This document shows positions 27,815-36,725 of a stretch of 50,275 nt of DNA, one piece after another. The stretch is taken from NCBI GenBank assembly GCA_013388435.1, contig JACAFE010000066.1, positions 1 to 50,275 on the forward strand, read 5' to 3'. Position 1 is the first letter of the stretch. Each line of letters opens with the position of its first letter. The notes beneath the pieces were generated by a model. The model had not been told where the DNA came from. It did not search any database and was given only the letters and a program-made list of their open reading frames with translations. The position numbers and the translations under genes are program-made. This stretch comes from Nitrospirota bacterium (GTDB lineage Bacteria; Nitrospirota; Thermodesulfovibrionia; Thermodesulfovibrionales; SM23-35).

Positions 27815-28834
<1,020 letters not shown>

Positions 28835-28867
28835 TTACTTTTAAAATTATTTTTTTACAAAAAAAAA

Positions 28868-28886
28868 GGCGGGTTTCATACCCGCC
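28868..28886 (-). terminator. Strong terminator after rplU-rpmA
   Basis: GGCGGGT at 28868-28874 pairs with ACCCGCC at 28880-28886 around a five-base loop. On the minus strand the hairpin is followed by a T-run of eight. It separates rpmA from obg, so obg is read through only partly or from its own promoter. Confidence 0.88.
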
Positions 28887-28906
28887 TTCTGGATTCTTAC
28901 TTTTTA

Positions 28907-29173
28907 TTACTGTACAGGCATTTCAGGATAAACACTTATTTGAAGCCTTGTCCTGTCCTTTCTTTCAAAGTTGACAAATCCATCTATCTTGGCAAAAAGT
29001 GTATCGTCAGAACCTTTTCCAACATTAACACCAGGATGAAACTTTGTGCCGCGCTGTCTCACAAGAATATTGCCTGCACGCACAAACTGACCACCAAATC
29101 TTTTGACACCAAGTCTCTTTGACTCGCTGTCTCTTCCATTCCTTGAACTACCCACTCCTTTTTTATGTGCCAT
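28907..29173 (-). CDS. rpmA: 50S ribosomal protein L27
   Basis: The 88-residue protein begins [20 protein letters not shown] and continues with the L27 core ([19 protein letters not shown]). It belongs to the peptidyl-transferase region of the 50S subunit. There is no extra Firmicutes-type N-terminal cleavage peptide. It starts two bases after rplU ends. Confidence 0.97.
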   Translation of the reverse strand: MAHKKGVGSSRNGRDSESKRLGVKRFGGQFVRAGNILVRQRGTKFHPGVNVGKGSDDTLFAKIDGFVNFERKDRTRLQISVYPEMPVQ

Positions 29174-29175
29174 AG

Positions 29176-29493
29176 CTATGCCTCCAGAATTATATCTTTA
29201 ATCTTTAATGATGTGTAAAATTGCCTGTGACCATTTGTTTTCCTATAAACTTTACGCGGTCTTTGCTTATGTACAATAATTTTGGGGTATCTTCCAACGC
29301 CCTCAACAGTTGCAACTACCTTTGCCCCGGCAATATAGGGAGAACCATGAATTATCTTCTCATTGTCAGAGATCATCAGTATTTTATCAATAACTACATC
29401 TGTGCCACTTTCAGCATTTAATTTTTCCACTTTTAATACTGAATCCTTCGTAATTTTATATTGTTTACTACCAGTTTCTATTATTGCGTACAT
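29176..29493 (-). CDS. rplU: 50S ribosomal protein L21
   Basis: The 105-residue protein begins [20 protein letters not shown] and has the L21 signature near [17 protein letters not shown]. It binds 23S rRNA. First gene of the rplU-rpmA pair; a good GGAGG lies before the ATG. No recognisable L21 leader motif was found in the 190 bases upstream, which are AT-rich and hold a dispersed repeat. Confidence 0.97.
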   Translation of the reverse strand: MYAIIETGSKQYKITKDSVLKVEKLNAESGTDVVIDKILMISDNEKIIHGSPYIAGAKVVATVEGVGRYPKIIVHKQRPRKVYRKTNGHRQFYTSLKIKDIILEA

Positions 29494-29590
29494 AATTTTT
29501 ACCTCCGAATAAATATTTTAATATATTTTAAATTTAAAAAACAACTACTATCTTTTACACAATAATACATATAACTTAAAAAAAAGCAAT

Positions 29591-29637
29591 TGAAATAATG
29601 CAGATGTTGAGAAAAAATTTATTTTCTGATAACAACC
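29591..29637. repeat. Dispersed intergenic repeat, copy 1
   Basis: This 47-base stretch matches 33385-33431 in the same orientation at 40 of 47 positions (my count), including an identical core GCAGATG and AGAAAAAATTTATTT. Both copies lie upstream of ribosomal protein genes on the minus strand (rplU here, rplI there). It may be a remnant of a mobile repeat or a regulatory element. Confidence 0.7.
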
Positions 29638-29681
29638 CCTTAGTCACCTCGGGGTCACCCGTAAAATACGTTCACATAAAG

Positions 29682-30368
29682 TTATAGTATATCTTTTTCA
29701 AGCGAGTTAATAAAAGATATCAAAATGTCCTCATCCTGTTCTGACATCTTAAGGAATTCAATCCCTACTTCATATTTTTTGATACTCTCATCTGCTATTT
29801 CTCTTATATTCGAAATTTTAGTAATAATCCTCAGGCTATGTGAATTAATAAAGAGTTCCATCTCACATTGCGAATCGATTTCGAGCGGGATTTCTGTCTC
29901 TACAAGCATTCCCGACATGCTTATTTTTTTCACTTTATACTCATGAGGGACATCAACCTGCATTGTCTTATTGCCAGATAATTTAAATCTAACCCCGCCA
30001 AGTCTGTTTTCGAGTTTTCTGGTTCTATTTTGATTTATAAAGTTCTGAAGCATTAAAGCCTTTTCGCTCAGTGTATCTGTAAACTTTATCCCGGCTCGAT
30101 AAACAGGCATTACTGTTCCTGTATCTTTATTTAGTTTTGAAATAAGAAATGCCCAGACTACTTTTCCTCTGAGATTAAGCAAATTTTCTCCAAATTTTAT
30201 TTTAAAAGAATATTCACGGTTGATTTCAAGACGTCTTGGTGTCTCAATTGCAGCGCCATCTATGCTTATATTAAGGACTTCTATATCAGAAGTATAAAGG
30301 ACATTACCCTGTAATCCTTCAACAACATATCTTTTGTTTTTCCTGTTTTCGGCTCTTTGATCTGTCAT
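29682..30368 (-). CDS. Double PilZ-domain protein
   Basis: The 228-residue cytoplasmic protein has two PilZ-like beta domains. The first (residues about 8-115) has a basic N-terminal segment RKNKRY and the NISIDGAAIET motif; the second (about 120-225) has KKISMSGMLVETEI but lacks a clear RXXXR. The first should bind cyclic-di-GMP, the second may be degenerate. It overlaps the Memo gene by four bases. The two-domain form resembles YcgR-like proteins. Confidence 0.86.
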   Translation of the reverse strand: MTDQRAENRKNKRYVVEGLQGNVLYTSDIEVLNISIDGAAIETPRRLEINREYSFKIKFGENLLNLRGKVVWAFLISKLNKDTGTVMPVYRAGIKFTDTLSEKALMLQNFINQNRTRKLENRLGGVRFKLSGNKTMQVDVPHEYKVKKISMSGMLVETEIPLEIDSQCEMELFINSHSLRIITKISNIREIADESIKKYEVGIEFLKMSEQDEDILISFINSLEKDIL

Positions 30369-31168
30369 CTTACAATAATTCCGGCATAACCTACAACTTG
30401 TTCATAATCACCGCTAATTTCTCCAGAAGTTGCGTATTTAACGAGTTTGGCTGATTGTGCTCCAAGAGCTTTCGCAGCATAAAGCATAACTGTGACAGGA
30501 AGGTAACCACACATACTGATTTTTTCTATCAAAACAGTATTATAAAGTCCCCCGGGATCAAGAGAAAGAATTTTATTAATCGCCTTTTCATCTTTTTTTC
30601 TTGCTACATTTTCCGGCACATAATGGCTCATGTCAGAACTCGCGATAATCATTACAGGGTAACCTGCAGATTTAATCGCATTTGCTATTGCTTCACCAAG
30701 AATTTTGCACTCCTCAGCCGTTGCCATAAGTATAGAAATAGGAACTATCTTAACTTTATCCGAGAAATATGCAATAAATGGAAGTTGTACTTCAAGTGAA
30801 TGTTCAAACATATGCGCACTATTATCCTTTATTATTACCGATGAGTTTTTATAGATTTTATAAGCGAGTACTTTATCAATTGTAAAAAAGCCTGTGGGAA
30901 TCTCCCACTGTCCTTCTTCCATTATAGATATTTGAGGGCCTATTCCTGTATGATTTGGTCCTAATAGTACAAAAGTTTCGGGAAATTGTATTTCTGAAAA
31001 AACAGCTCCTGCAACATGTCCAGAATAAATTAGACCTGCATGCGGGGATACCGCACCAATTGCCTTCTGTTTTTTTATTCCCTTTACTATATATTGTTCT
31101 ACCTGTTCTTTTAGCTTCTCGGCAGAACTATAATAAAATTGTCCTGCAACAGCTGGTTTTCTTCTCAA
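30365..31168 (-). CDS. MEMO1-family protein (AmmeMemoRadiSam system protein B type)
   Basis: The 267-residue protein begins with RRKPAVAGQFYYSS and has SPHAGLIYSG, LGPNHTG, SSDMSHYV and MCGYLPVTVML, the conserved metal and cysteine sites of the MEMO/AMMECR1-associated family. Related to extradiol dioxygenase and nitrilase-like folds; the reaction is not established. The usual partners (AMMECR1 protein and radical SAM enzyme) are not in the window. TTG start that overlaps the dnaB stop (TTGA), with GGAGAGG before it. Confidence 0.92.
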   Translation of the reverse strand: MRRKPAVAGQFYYSSAEKLKEQVEQYIVKGIKKQKAIGAVSPHAGLIYSGHVAGAVFSEIQFPETFVLLGPNHTGIGPQISIMEEGQWEIPTGFFTIDKVLAYKIYKNSSVIIKDNSAHMFEHSLEVQLPFIAYFSDKVKIVPISILMATAEECKILGEAIANAIKSAGYPVMIIASSDMSHYVPENVARKKDEKAINKILSLDPGGLYNTVLIEKISMCGYLPVTVMLYAAKALGAQSAKLVKYATSGEISGDYEQVVGYAGIIVR

Positions 31169-32535
31169 AATTCCTCTCCTTCATACTGCTGAAACTCCCT
31201 ATCGGACATATTCATAAATCTTGTGCAGTGTGAAAGGTATGCAAGATCAACAGTACCTGTTGGACCATTTCTTTGTTTTGCGATTATAACTTCTGCAAGT
31301 CCTTTTTTAGCTTCCTTATTATAAACCTCATCCCTGTATAAGAAAAGTATAACATCAGCATCCTGTTCTATTGCTCCTGATTCCCTGAGGTCAGCAAGAA
31401 TAGGTTTTGGTGGCCTCCTTGCCTCAACACTCCTATTTAATTGGCTTACAGCAATGACAGGGACACTTAGTTCTTTTGCCAGGGCTTTCAAAGAGCGGGA
31501 TATATCTGATATTTCCTGTTCACGTCTTTCAAAACTGCCTTTGCCTTTCATTAATTGAAGATAATCTACAATTACAAGACTGAGACCATGCTCTATTTTA
31601 AGACGCCTTGCTTTTGCTCTTAATTCAAGCACAGTAATTGCTGATGAATCATCAATATAAATAGGAGCACCTGTGAGATTTCCTGCAGCAGCAGTTAGTT
31701 TATGCCAGTCTTCTTTTTTTATAAAACCTTTTCTGATGCTATTAGAGTTTACCATAGCTTCTGCACAGAGCATTCTGAATGCAAGCTGTTCTTTTGACAT
31801 TTCAAGGCTAAAAATAGCAACTGGTTCTTTCATTTCAAGCCCAACATGCTGGGCAATATTAAGTGCAAAAGCTGTTTTTCCCATTGAAGGTCTTCCGCCA
31901 ACAATAATAAGATCACCTTTCTGAAACCCTGTTGTCATTTCATCGAGGTCTTTAAACCCTGAAGCAACACCTGTAATTGTTTCTTTTTTGTCATAAAGAT
32001 GCTCAATCATCTCAAAACTACTTTTAATAACATCTTTGAGTGTTACAAAAGAAGTTTTAACCCTTTTTTCGGATATGTCAAAAATTGATTTTTCAGCATA
32101 ATCAACAATATCTTCGGCATCAAGATTATCTTCATATACCTTACTTGAAATGTCATTAACTGATCTTAAAAGTCCCCTTAATAATGACTTTTCCCTTACT
32201 ATGCTCGAATGATAACGCACATTAGCTGCTGTTGGCACCATGTTAACCAATGTTGAAAGATAAGTTACCCCGCCAATTACCTCTATGTCGTTGCTCTTTT
32301 TAAGTTGGTCGGTGAGAGTTATAATATCTATTGGTTCATTCTTATCAAAAAGTTCTATCATTGCTTTGAATATTTTTCTGTGAGCTATTCTATAAAAATC
32401 TTCTTCTTCAATAATTTCAAGGGATTTTGGAAGTGCATTATTATCAATTAAAATAGCGCCAAGAACTGATTGTTCAGCTTCCAAATTTTGTGGAGGTAGT
32501 CTATCAAGATTTACTGTAGCTTCTTTTGCTTGCAT
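31165..32535 (-). CDS. dnaB: Replicative DNA helicase DnaB
   Basis: The 456-residue hexameric helicase has the N-terminal helical domain (LPPQNLEAEQSVLGAILID), Walker A GGRPSMGKTAFALN (near residue 205), Walker B LVIVDYLQLM and the arginine finger region RRPPKPILADLRESG. No intein. It follows rplI, the common order rplI-dnaB, and leads into Memo and PilZ by coupled translation. Confidence 0.96.
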   Translation of the reverse strand: MQAKEATVNLDRLPPQNLEAEQSVLGAILIDNNALPKSLEIIEEEDFYRIAHRKIFKAMIELFDKNEPIDIITLTDQLKKSNDIEVIGGVTYLSTLVNMVPTAANVRYHSSIVREKSLLRGLLRSVNDISSKVYEDNLDAEDIVDYAEKSIFDISEKRVKTSFVTLKDVIKSSFEMIEHLYDKKETITGVASGFKDLDEMTTGFQKGDLIIVGGRPSMGKTAFALNIAQHVGLEMKEPVAIFSLEMSKEQLAFRMLCAEAMVNSNSIRKGFIKKEDWHKLTAAAGNLTGAPIYIDDSSAITVLELRAKARRLKIEHGLSLVIVDYLQLMKGKGSFERREQEISDISRSLKALAKELSVPVIAVSQLNRSVEARRPPKPILADLRESGAIEQDADVILFLYRDEVYNKEAKKGLAEVIIAKQRNGPTGTVDLAYLSHCTRFMNMSDREFQQYEGEEF

Positions 32536-32638
32536 GATTTTCCAGCTGAATAAGGGATTTAACTTATAATATCAAATCCTGTTTAATAATAAACATCTCT
32601 AACCAAAATAAGTACAAACCTGTTATTATTTACTAACT

Positions 32639-32672
32639 GGAGGATTTATTTTCACCCCTTATAAAATCCTCC
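32639..32672. other. Stem-loop between rplI and dnaB
   Basis: GGAGGATTT at 32639-32647 pairs with AAATCCTCC at 32664-32672. The T-rich run follows on the plus strand, where there is no gene; on the minus strand no T-run follows. It may act as an attenuator or RNase barrier between rplI and dnaB rather than a true terminator. Confidence 0.5.
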
Positions 32673-32679
32673 TTTATTT

Positions 32680-33123
32680 TTATTCTGGTATCACCTGTAC
32701 ATTAACTGTGGTTATTACTTCGGGATGAAGCTTGACATTAACTGTATATGTACCTAAACGTTTAATTGGTTCCTCAAGAACTATCTTCTTTTTATCTATA
32801 TCTATGCCCTGATTCTTAAAAGCTTCGGCTATATCCATTGAAGTCACAGAACCGAAAAGTTTTTCTTCCTCTCCTGCTTTTGCTTTTATAACCACACTCA
32901 GATTTGCCATTTTCTCAGAAAGGTCTTTTGCCTGATTCATTATTTTTTTTGCTTTTTCCTGTATAATTCTTTTTTGATGCTCAAGAGCTTTCATATTTTT
33001 GACATTAGCTTCTAAAGCAATGCCTTTAGGTATGAGAAAATTTCTTGCATATCCATCAGATACATCAACAACCTGCCCCATATTTCCTAAACCTTTTACA
33101 TCATCCTTCAATATAACCTTCAT
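32680..33123 (-). CDS. rplI: 50S ribosomal protein L9
   Basis: The 147-residue protein begins MKVILKDDVKGLGNMGQ, has GYARNFLIPKGIALEA and a long central helix, then the C-terminal RNA-binding domain (residues about 80-147). The usual upstream rpsF, ssb and rpsR are absent; a 585-base intergenic stretch and Hsp20 genes precede it. GGAG lies before the ATG. Confidence 0.96.
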   Translation of the reverse strand: MKVILKDDVKGLGNMGQVVDVSDGYARNFLIPKGIALEANVKNMKALEHQKRIIQEKAKKIMNQAKDLSEKMANLSVVIKAKAGEEEKLFGSVTSMDIAEAFKNQGIDIDKKKIVLEEPIKRLGTYTVNVKLHPEVITTVNVQVIPE

Positions 33124-33384
33124 CCATTTTCTCCTTTATCCATAAAAATTATAATTTTCATTTCAATAAAAAGATTATCAATTCACAGCATATTTTTTAC
33201 AGAAAATCAACGAATTTTTACAATGCAAAAAAATTACCAGTTATTTTTTATTTTATGAAAACTATTATAACATAAATTATAAGAGTCTAATAAAACATTT
33301 TAACCCTCGAAACGCAGACAATAAAAAAGAATTTATTTATAATGTCATAACATTACCCCAAAATGCTTTACCAAAAAATGCTAC

Positions 33385-33431
33385 TGAAGTATTGCAGATG
33401 CTTAGAAAAAATTTATTTACCAATAACAACC
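33385..33431. repeat. Dispersed intergenic repeat, copy 2
   Basis: Matches 29591-29637 at 40 of 47 bases without a gap. The flanks on both sides are unrelated, apart from a few bases at the right end (CCTTA). Confidence 0.7.
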
Positions 33432-33501
33432 ACCTTAATACCATTTTAAACGGGAATTTCTGGCGGAATCTCTTTGATAATTTTGATAATAAGGTTATAA
33501 A

Positions 33502-33597
33502 GCAAAGAGCAAAGAGCTAAGAGCGAATAAAAAAATAATACATAGCGAATAACAAATAACTTATGGCAAATAGCTTATGGCTCTATGCTCTTTGCCC
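33502..33597. repeat. Imperfect inverted repeat and degenerate word cluster
   Basis: GCAAAGAGCAAAGAGCT (33502-33518) matches the inverse of 33580-33597 at about 15 of 17 bases. Between them, words such as ATAGCG, TAACAAATAAC and TATGGC recur in drifted form. This short-word style is known to me from other AT-rich environmental bacteria; its origin is not clear. Confidence 0.5.
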
Positions 33598-33657
33598 TTT
33601 TTCAATGAGGCTGAAAGCAAAGCATATAAGCCTTACGGATAGAATTTTAAAAATAAA

Positions 33658-33698
33658 AAACCACAGATAGCTATTAAATAAACCGCTACCTGTGGTTT
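33658..33698 (-). terminator. Terminator of the Hsp20 operon
   Basis: AAACCACAG (33658-33666) pairs with CTGTGGTTT (33690-33698), with a further TAGC/GCTA inside. On the minus strand TTTTTTATTTTT follows. It ends 11 bases after the last Hsp20 stop. Confidence 0.88.
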
Positions 33699-33708
33699 AT
33701 TGACAAGA

Positions 33709-34200
33709 TTATTCTGCTTTTACAGGAATCTTTTTGGTTTCTTTTATAGCCTTTGCTGTCTTTGGCAAAGATACAGTAAGAACTCCTTTTTTAAATTCAG
33801 CTTTTACCTTATCTGTATCTATCTCTGCAGGCAAAGGAATTGTGCGTGTGAATGAGCCATAGGATCTTTCCATTCTATAATAATCTTTGCCTTTGTCTTC
33901 TTTTTCCTGTTTCTTCTCACCTTTGATAGTTAGAGTATCCTTTGTGAGTGAAACATCGAGGTCCTTATCATCTATTCCTGGAAGTTCTGCTGAAACAGTA
34001 ATCTCTTTATCAGATTCCTTAACATCAACTTTTGGAGTAAATGTCCCAACCCCAAATTTTTCCCATGATGGCCAGACATCAAAACCTCTGAAAAAGTTAT
34101 CGAACAGAGAATTCATTTCTCTTCTTAAAAGCTCAAATGGGCTATACTCTGCTCTTTTTACCGGAAGCTTCTCCTTTGTTGCAGGACTGTTTTTTGGCAT
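33709..34200 (-). CDS. Hsp20-family small heat-shock protein
   Basis: The 163-residue protein has a short disordered N-terminus, FELLRREMNSLFDNFFRGF and an alpha-crystallin domain (about 50-150) with the conserved GVLTVSLPK near the end, followed by a KKIPV tail in place of the usual IXI. It holds unfolding proteins in soluble form. Third gene of the operon; AGGAGG before the ATG. It is the most standard of the three. Confidence 0.94.
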   Translation of the reverse strand: MPKNSPATKEKLPVKRAEYSPFELLRREMNSLFDNFFRGFDVWPSWEKFGVGTFTPKVDVKESDKEITVSAELPGIDDKDLDVSLTKDTLTIKGEKKQEKEDKGKDYYRMERSYGSFTRTIPLPAEIDTDKVKAEFKKGVLTVSLPKTAKAIKETKKIPVKAE

Positions 34201-34218
34201 ATCTTAACCCTCCTTTTT

Positions 34219-34626
34219 TTATGCCTCAGCTGTTACTGCTATCTTTTTAGTTTTAGCAGCCTCTGCTTTCGGCAAGATTATTTTAAGAACCCCATTTTTT
34301 ACTGTTGCCTGTATTTTTTCTCTATCAACTTCTTCAGTTAAAGTAAAAACCCTTTTGAAATCTCCTATACCATATTCACTAATATAAAGCGTATGCTTTT
34401 CAGGGACTAAAGGATCAACTTTACCATAGATGGTTAATTCATTCTTCTCGAGTGTAATATCAACAGATTTTTCATCAATTCCAGGCATATCTGCTGTTAA
34501 AACAATATCTTCTTTTCTTTCTATTATATCAACATGGGGCATATATACTGTCACTGCTCTTGTATGTTCTCCTTTGTGAGGAGATTCAGCTTCCTTTTTT
34601 TGAATATCTTTTGTTGTGTCTGCCAT
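34219..34626 (-). CDS. Hsp20-family small heat-shock protein (short form)
   Basis: The 135-residue protein consists mainly of an alpha-crystallin domain (about 30-125; DIVLTADMPGIDEKSVDI, GVLKIILPKAEA). The N-terminal arm is charged and short, which may change its oligomer. Middle gene of the operon, with AGGAGG before the ATG and about 20 bases to each neighbour. Confidence 0.92.
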   Translation of the reverse strand: MADTTKDIQKKEAESPHKGEHTRAVTVYMPHVDIIERKEDIVLTADMPGIDEKSVDITLEKNELTIYGKVDPLVPEKHTLYISEYGIGDFKRVFTLTEEVDREKIQATVKNGVLKIILPKAEAAKTKKIAVTAEA

Positions 34627-34645
34627 GTTATTTCACCTCCTGTAA

Positions 34646-35077
34646 TTATTCAGATTTTACGGTTATCTTTCTTGGTTTTTCAGCTTCTGCACGCGGAAGT
34701 TTAATCTGCAAAATACCATTAATGTATTTTGCCTCAACTTTTCCTGACTCTATTGCAAAAGGCATTTCAATTGTTTTTGTAAATTGTCCATACCAGCGTT
34801 CTCTTCTGTGGTATGTTTCACCTTCTTTTAATTCTTCAGGTTGCCTTGAACCACGTATTGTTAAGGTTTTGTCAGCGACAGAAATATCAATGCTTTCAGG
34901 GTCAACTCCAGGAATTTCTGTAGTTAATAGAGCTTCATCAGTTGAAACCCATACATTAACTGCAGGGAATTCAATATCAGAAGAAGTTGCCCACCGTGAC
35001 AATGCTCGATGCATCCTATCAAATTCTCTCCAGGGATCAAATGACCAACCAAATCTTTCAAAATCCGACCAGAGCAT
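34646..35077 (-). CDS. Hsp20-family small heat-shock protein
   Basis: The 143-residue protein begins MLWSDFERFGWSFDPWREFD and has an alpha-crystallin domain (about 40-140; LTTEIPGVDPESIDI, GILQIKLPRAEA). First gene of the heat-shock operon, controlled by the CIRCE operator and sigma70 promoter just upstream. AGGAGG before the ATG. The three paralogues differ clearly from each other, so they are old duplicates. Confidence 0.94.
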   Translation of the reverse strand: MLWSDFERFGWSFDPWREFDRMHRALSRWATSSDIEFPAVNVWVSTDEALLTTEIPGVDPESIDISVADKTLTIRGSRQPEELKEGETYHRRERWYGQFTKTIEMPFAIESGKVEAKYINGILQIKLPRAEAEKPRKITVKSE

Positions 35078-35124
35078 TTTTTATACCTCCTTTTTTAATG
35101 ATATTTGAATTAATGTTTATTTTC

Positions 35125-35163
35125 AATTAATTAGCACTCTAAGAATGAGAGTGCTAATTAATT
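35125..35163. promoter_or_regulatory. CIRCE operator (HrcA site)
   Basis: TTAGCACTC (35131-35139), nine bases, GAGTGCTAA (35149-35157): a perfect CIRCE element. The palindrome extends by six further bases on each side. It overlaps the predicted start of the Hsp20 transcript, so HrcA would repress all three genes and release them upon heat. hrcA itself is not in the window. Confidence 0.96.
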
Positions 35164-35167
35164 TTAA

Positions 35168-35195
35168 ATTATAACAGAAAAAGATTTTTTGTCAA
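35168..35195 (-). promoter_or_regulatory. Sigma70-type promoter of the Hsp20 operon
   Basis: On the minus strand a perfect TTGACA (35195-35190) and a perfect TATAAT (35173-35168) are 16 bases apart. The start would fall near 35161, inside the CIRCE palindrome. Confidence 0.9.
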
Positions 35196-35297
35196 GACCT
35201 TATTATCTATAAATTAACTTATAAAAATTTTTAATAGGAAATAAAATGCTATAATTAATGACAACAATTTAAAGAATATATTACGAGAATACTTGTT

Positions 35298-35957
35298 ATG
35301 AGCTCGGACACTACAGAAGGAAAAATATATAAATCCAGCGAGGAAATAATCCATGGGATTACTCATGGCATAGGAATTTTATTTTCACTCATAGGTATGA
35401 TAATTCTTTTATACTTTGCGATTATACATGGAACTACCCGTCATATTATTAGCAGTACAATTTATGGAGTATCACTGCTTTTACTTTATACTGCTTCTAC
35501 CCTTTATCATAGCATTCAAAATCCTAAGACAAAAAATATCTTAAGGCAATTAGACCATACATCAATTTATATTTTAATAGCTGGCTCATATACACCTTTT
35601 ACACTTGTTAATCTTCGTGGCATATGGGGATGGACATTATTTGTGATAGTATGGAGTCTTGCATCTGCCGGAATAATTATGCAATTAACACCATTGAGAA
35701 AATGGAAAATAATAAGAATGCTCATTTATATAGTAATGGGCTGGACTGCGATAACAGCTATTAAACCCCTCTCAATCTCTATTCCCCATAATGCTTTTAT
35801 TCTTATAGTATCAGGAGGGATAATCTATACCGCCGGGATAGTTTTTTATCTCTGGAGAAGAATTCCCTTCAATCATGCAATATGGCATGTTTTTGTTCTC
35901 GCAGGCAGCACAATGCATTATTTTGCAGTTCTTTCTTCTTTAAATCATTCACTGTAA
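35298..35957 (+). CDS. Hemolysin III / PAQR-family membrane protein
   Basis: The 219-residue protein has seven membrane helices. It has HGITHGIGILFSLIGM, LYHSI and DHTSIYILIAGSYTPF and the C-terminal HAIWHVFVLAGSTMHYFAV, with the histidines and aspartate that form a metal site in the family. Despite the name it is a predicted membrane hydrolase or lipid-related protein; no toxin role should be assumed. A TATAAT at 35250-35255 lies about 40 bases upstream. Confidence 0.9.
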   Translation: MSSDTTEGKIYKSSEEIIHGITHGIGILFSLIGMIILLYFAIIHGTTRHIISSTIYGVSLLLLYTASTLYHSIQNPKTKNILRQLDHTSIYILIAGSYTPFTLVNLRGIWGWTLFVIVWSLASAGIIMQLTPLRKWKIIRMLIYIVMGWTAITAIKPLSISIPHNAFILIVSGGIIYTAGIVFYLWRRIPFNHAIWHVFVLAGSTMHYFAVLSSLNHSL

Positions 35958-36040
35958 ACTGTCACCCTTTATTATTGGCTCTCTGGATTTATGTCATGAT
36001 AACCTATTTTCATTTCGAGGAACTATAATATTTTAAGTTT

Positions 36041-36101
36041 GAACGGAGTGAGAAATCTTAATTATCTGGTAGCCGAAAAGCAAGATTCCTCACATACGTT
36101 C
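36041..36101. repeat. Imperfect intergenic palindrome
   Basis: GAACGGAGTGAGAAATCTT (36041-36059) nearly matches the inverse of AAGATTCCTCACATACGTTC (36082-36101), so a long hairpin forms. The style (GAACG-GAGTGA-AATCT) recalls the short palindromic repeats scattered in many environmental genomes. It sits between the convergent hlyIII-like and ytxH-like genes. Confidence 0.6.
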
Positions 36102-36169
36102 GGAATAACAGGCAAAAGACTCAAACCTGACTGATAAAGGGTTCGGAATTGCAGACTAAGTTTCAGAGA

Positions 36170-36511
36170 TTATAACCCGAGCGCCTCGGCTATTCTTTTC
36201 TTTTGTTTTTCTATCGTCTTCTGTCCATGTTCAAGATTTTTCAGGATTTCTTTTTTTGCACTATCCGAAATATCCTTGCCGCTGTCAATAAGATCAGATA
36301 TTTTTTCTTTTACATCATCAGCAAAATCATTGATAGTATCAATTGCGTCTTCAACAATATTTACAGTTTCTCTCTTGATTTTACGAGCTGTTTTTGCAAT
36401 ATCTTTTCTTGTATCTTTACCGGATTGAGGGGCGTAAAGCAATGCAATTCCGGCTCCTACTGCTCCACCGATTAAAAATGCAAGCGCTATTTTCTTATAA
36501 TCTTCGTCCAT
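36170..36511 (-). CDS. YtxH-family gas-vesicle-like stress protein
   Basis: The 113-residue protein starts with a hydrophobic GAVGAGIALLYAPQSGKDTR segment typical of YtxH, followed by a long charged coiled-coil-like helix (about 40-110). Such proteins are anchored in the membrane and rise in stress. The start is the ATG at 36511 with AGGAGG five bases before it; a GTG directly upstream at 36514 is too close to that site. Confidence 0.85.
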   Translation of the reverse strand: MDEDYKKIALAFLIGGAVGAGIALLYAPQSGKDTRKDIAKTARKIKRETVNIVEDAIDTINDFADDVKEKISDLIDSGKDISDSAKKEILKNLEHGQKTIEKQKKRIAEALGL

Positions 36512-36549
36512 CACTGCCTCCTTTTAATAATTATTGTATTGTCAAAATT

Positions 36550-36571
36550 AAACAGAGAGTTTGCTCTGTTT
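36550..36571 (-). terminator. Terminator-like hairpin after rsmA
   Basis: AAACAGAG (36550-36557) pairs with CTCTGTTT (36564-36571), six-base loop. On the minus strand it lies between the rsmA stop and the ytxH start and is followed by a T-rich stretch. Confidence 0.55.
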
Positions 36572-36725
36572 ATTAAGTTTCACCAATTATAAAACCTTAA
36601 ATGAATTCAAGACAGGCAAATTATATCAACCACAAATATTATTCAAACCACATTTTTAATGTTACTTAAATTATAATAGTTTGATTTTATCAATTCCAGT
36701 AAAATATTACAAAGTTTAAATATAT

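Larger units (their letters stand above)
33124..33708. other. 585-base intergenic region with repeats
   Basis: No coding sequence was found. From left to right it holds AT-rich sequence, a copy of a dispersed repeat (33385-33431), a low-complexity word region with an imperfect inverted repeat (33502-33597) and the Hsp20 terminator (33658-33698). A promoter for rplI probably lies near 33150-33300 but no box is convincing. Confidence 0.6.

Noticed and set aside
29494-29681. L21 leader riboregulator upstream of rplU
   Set aside because: No matching stem pattern was seen; the stretch is AT-rich with a dispersed repeat and one weak CCCC/GGGG hairpin.
33124-33708. CRISPR-like repeat array
   Set aside because: Repeated short words are present but there are no equal-length repeats with unique spacers, and no cas genes occur in the window.
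35298-35957. A virulence toxin (hemolysin)
   Set aside because: The family name is historic; the sequence is a seven-helix PAQR-type protein and the context is housekeeping.
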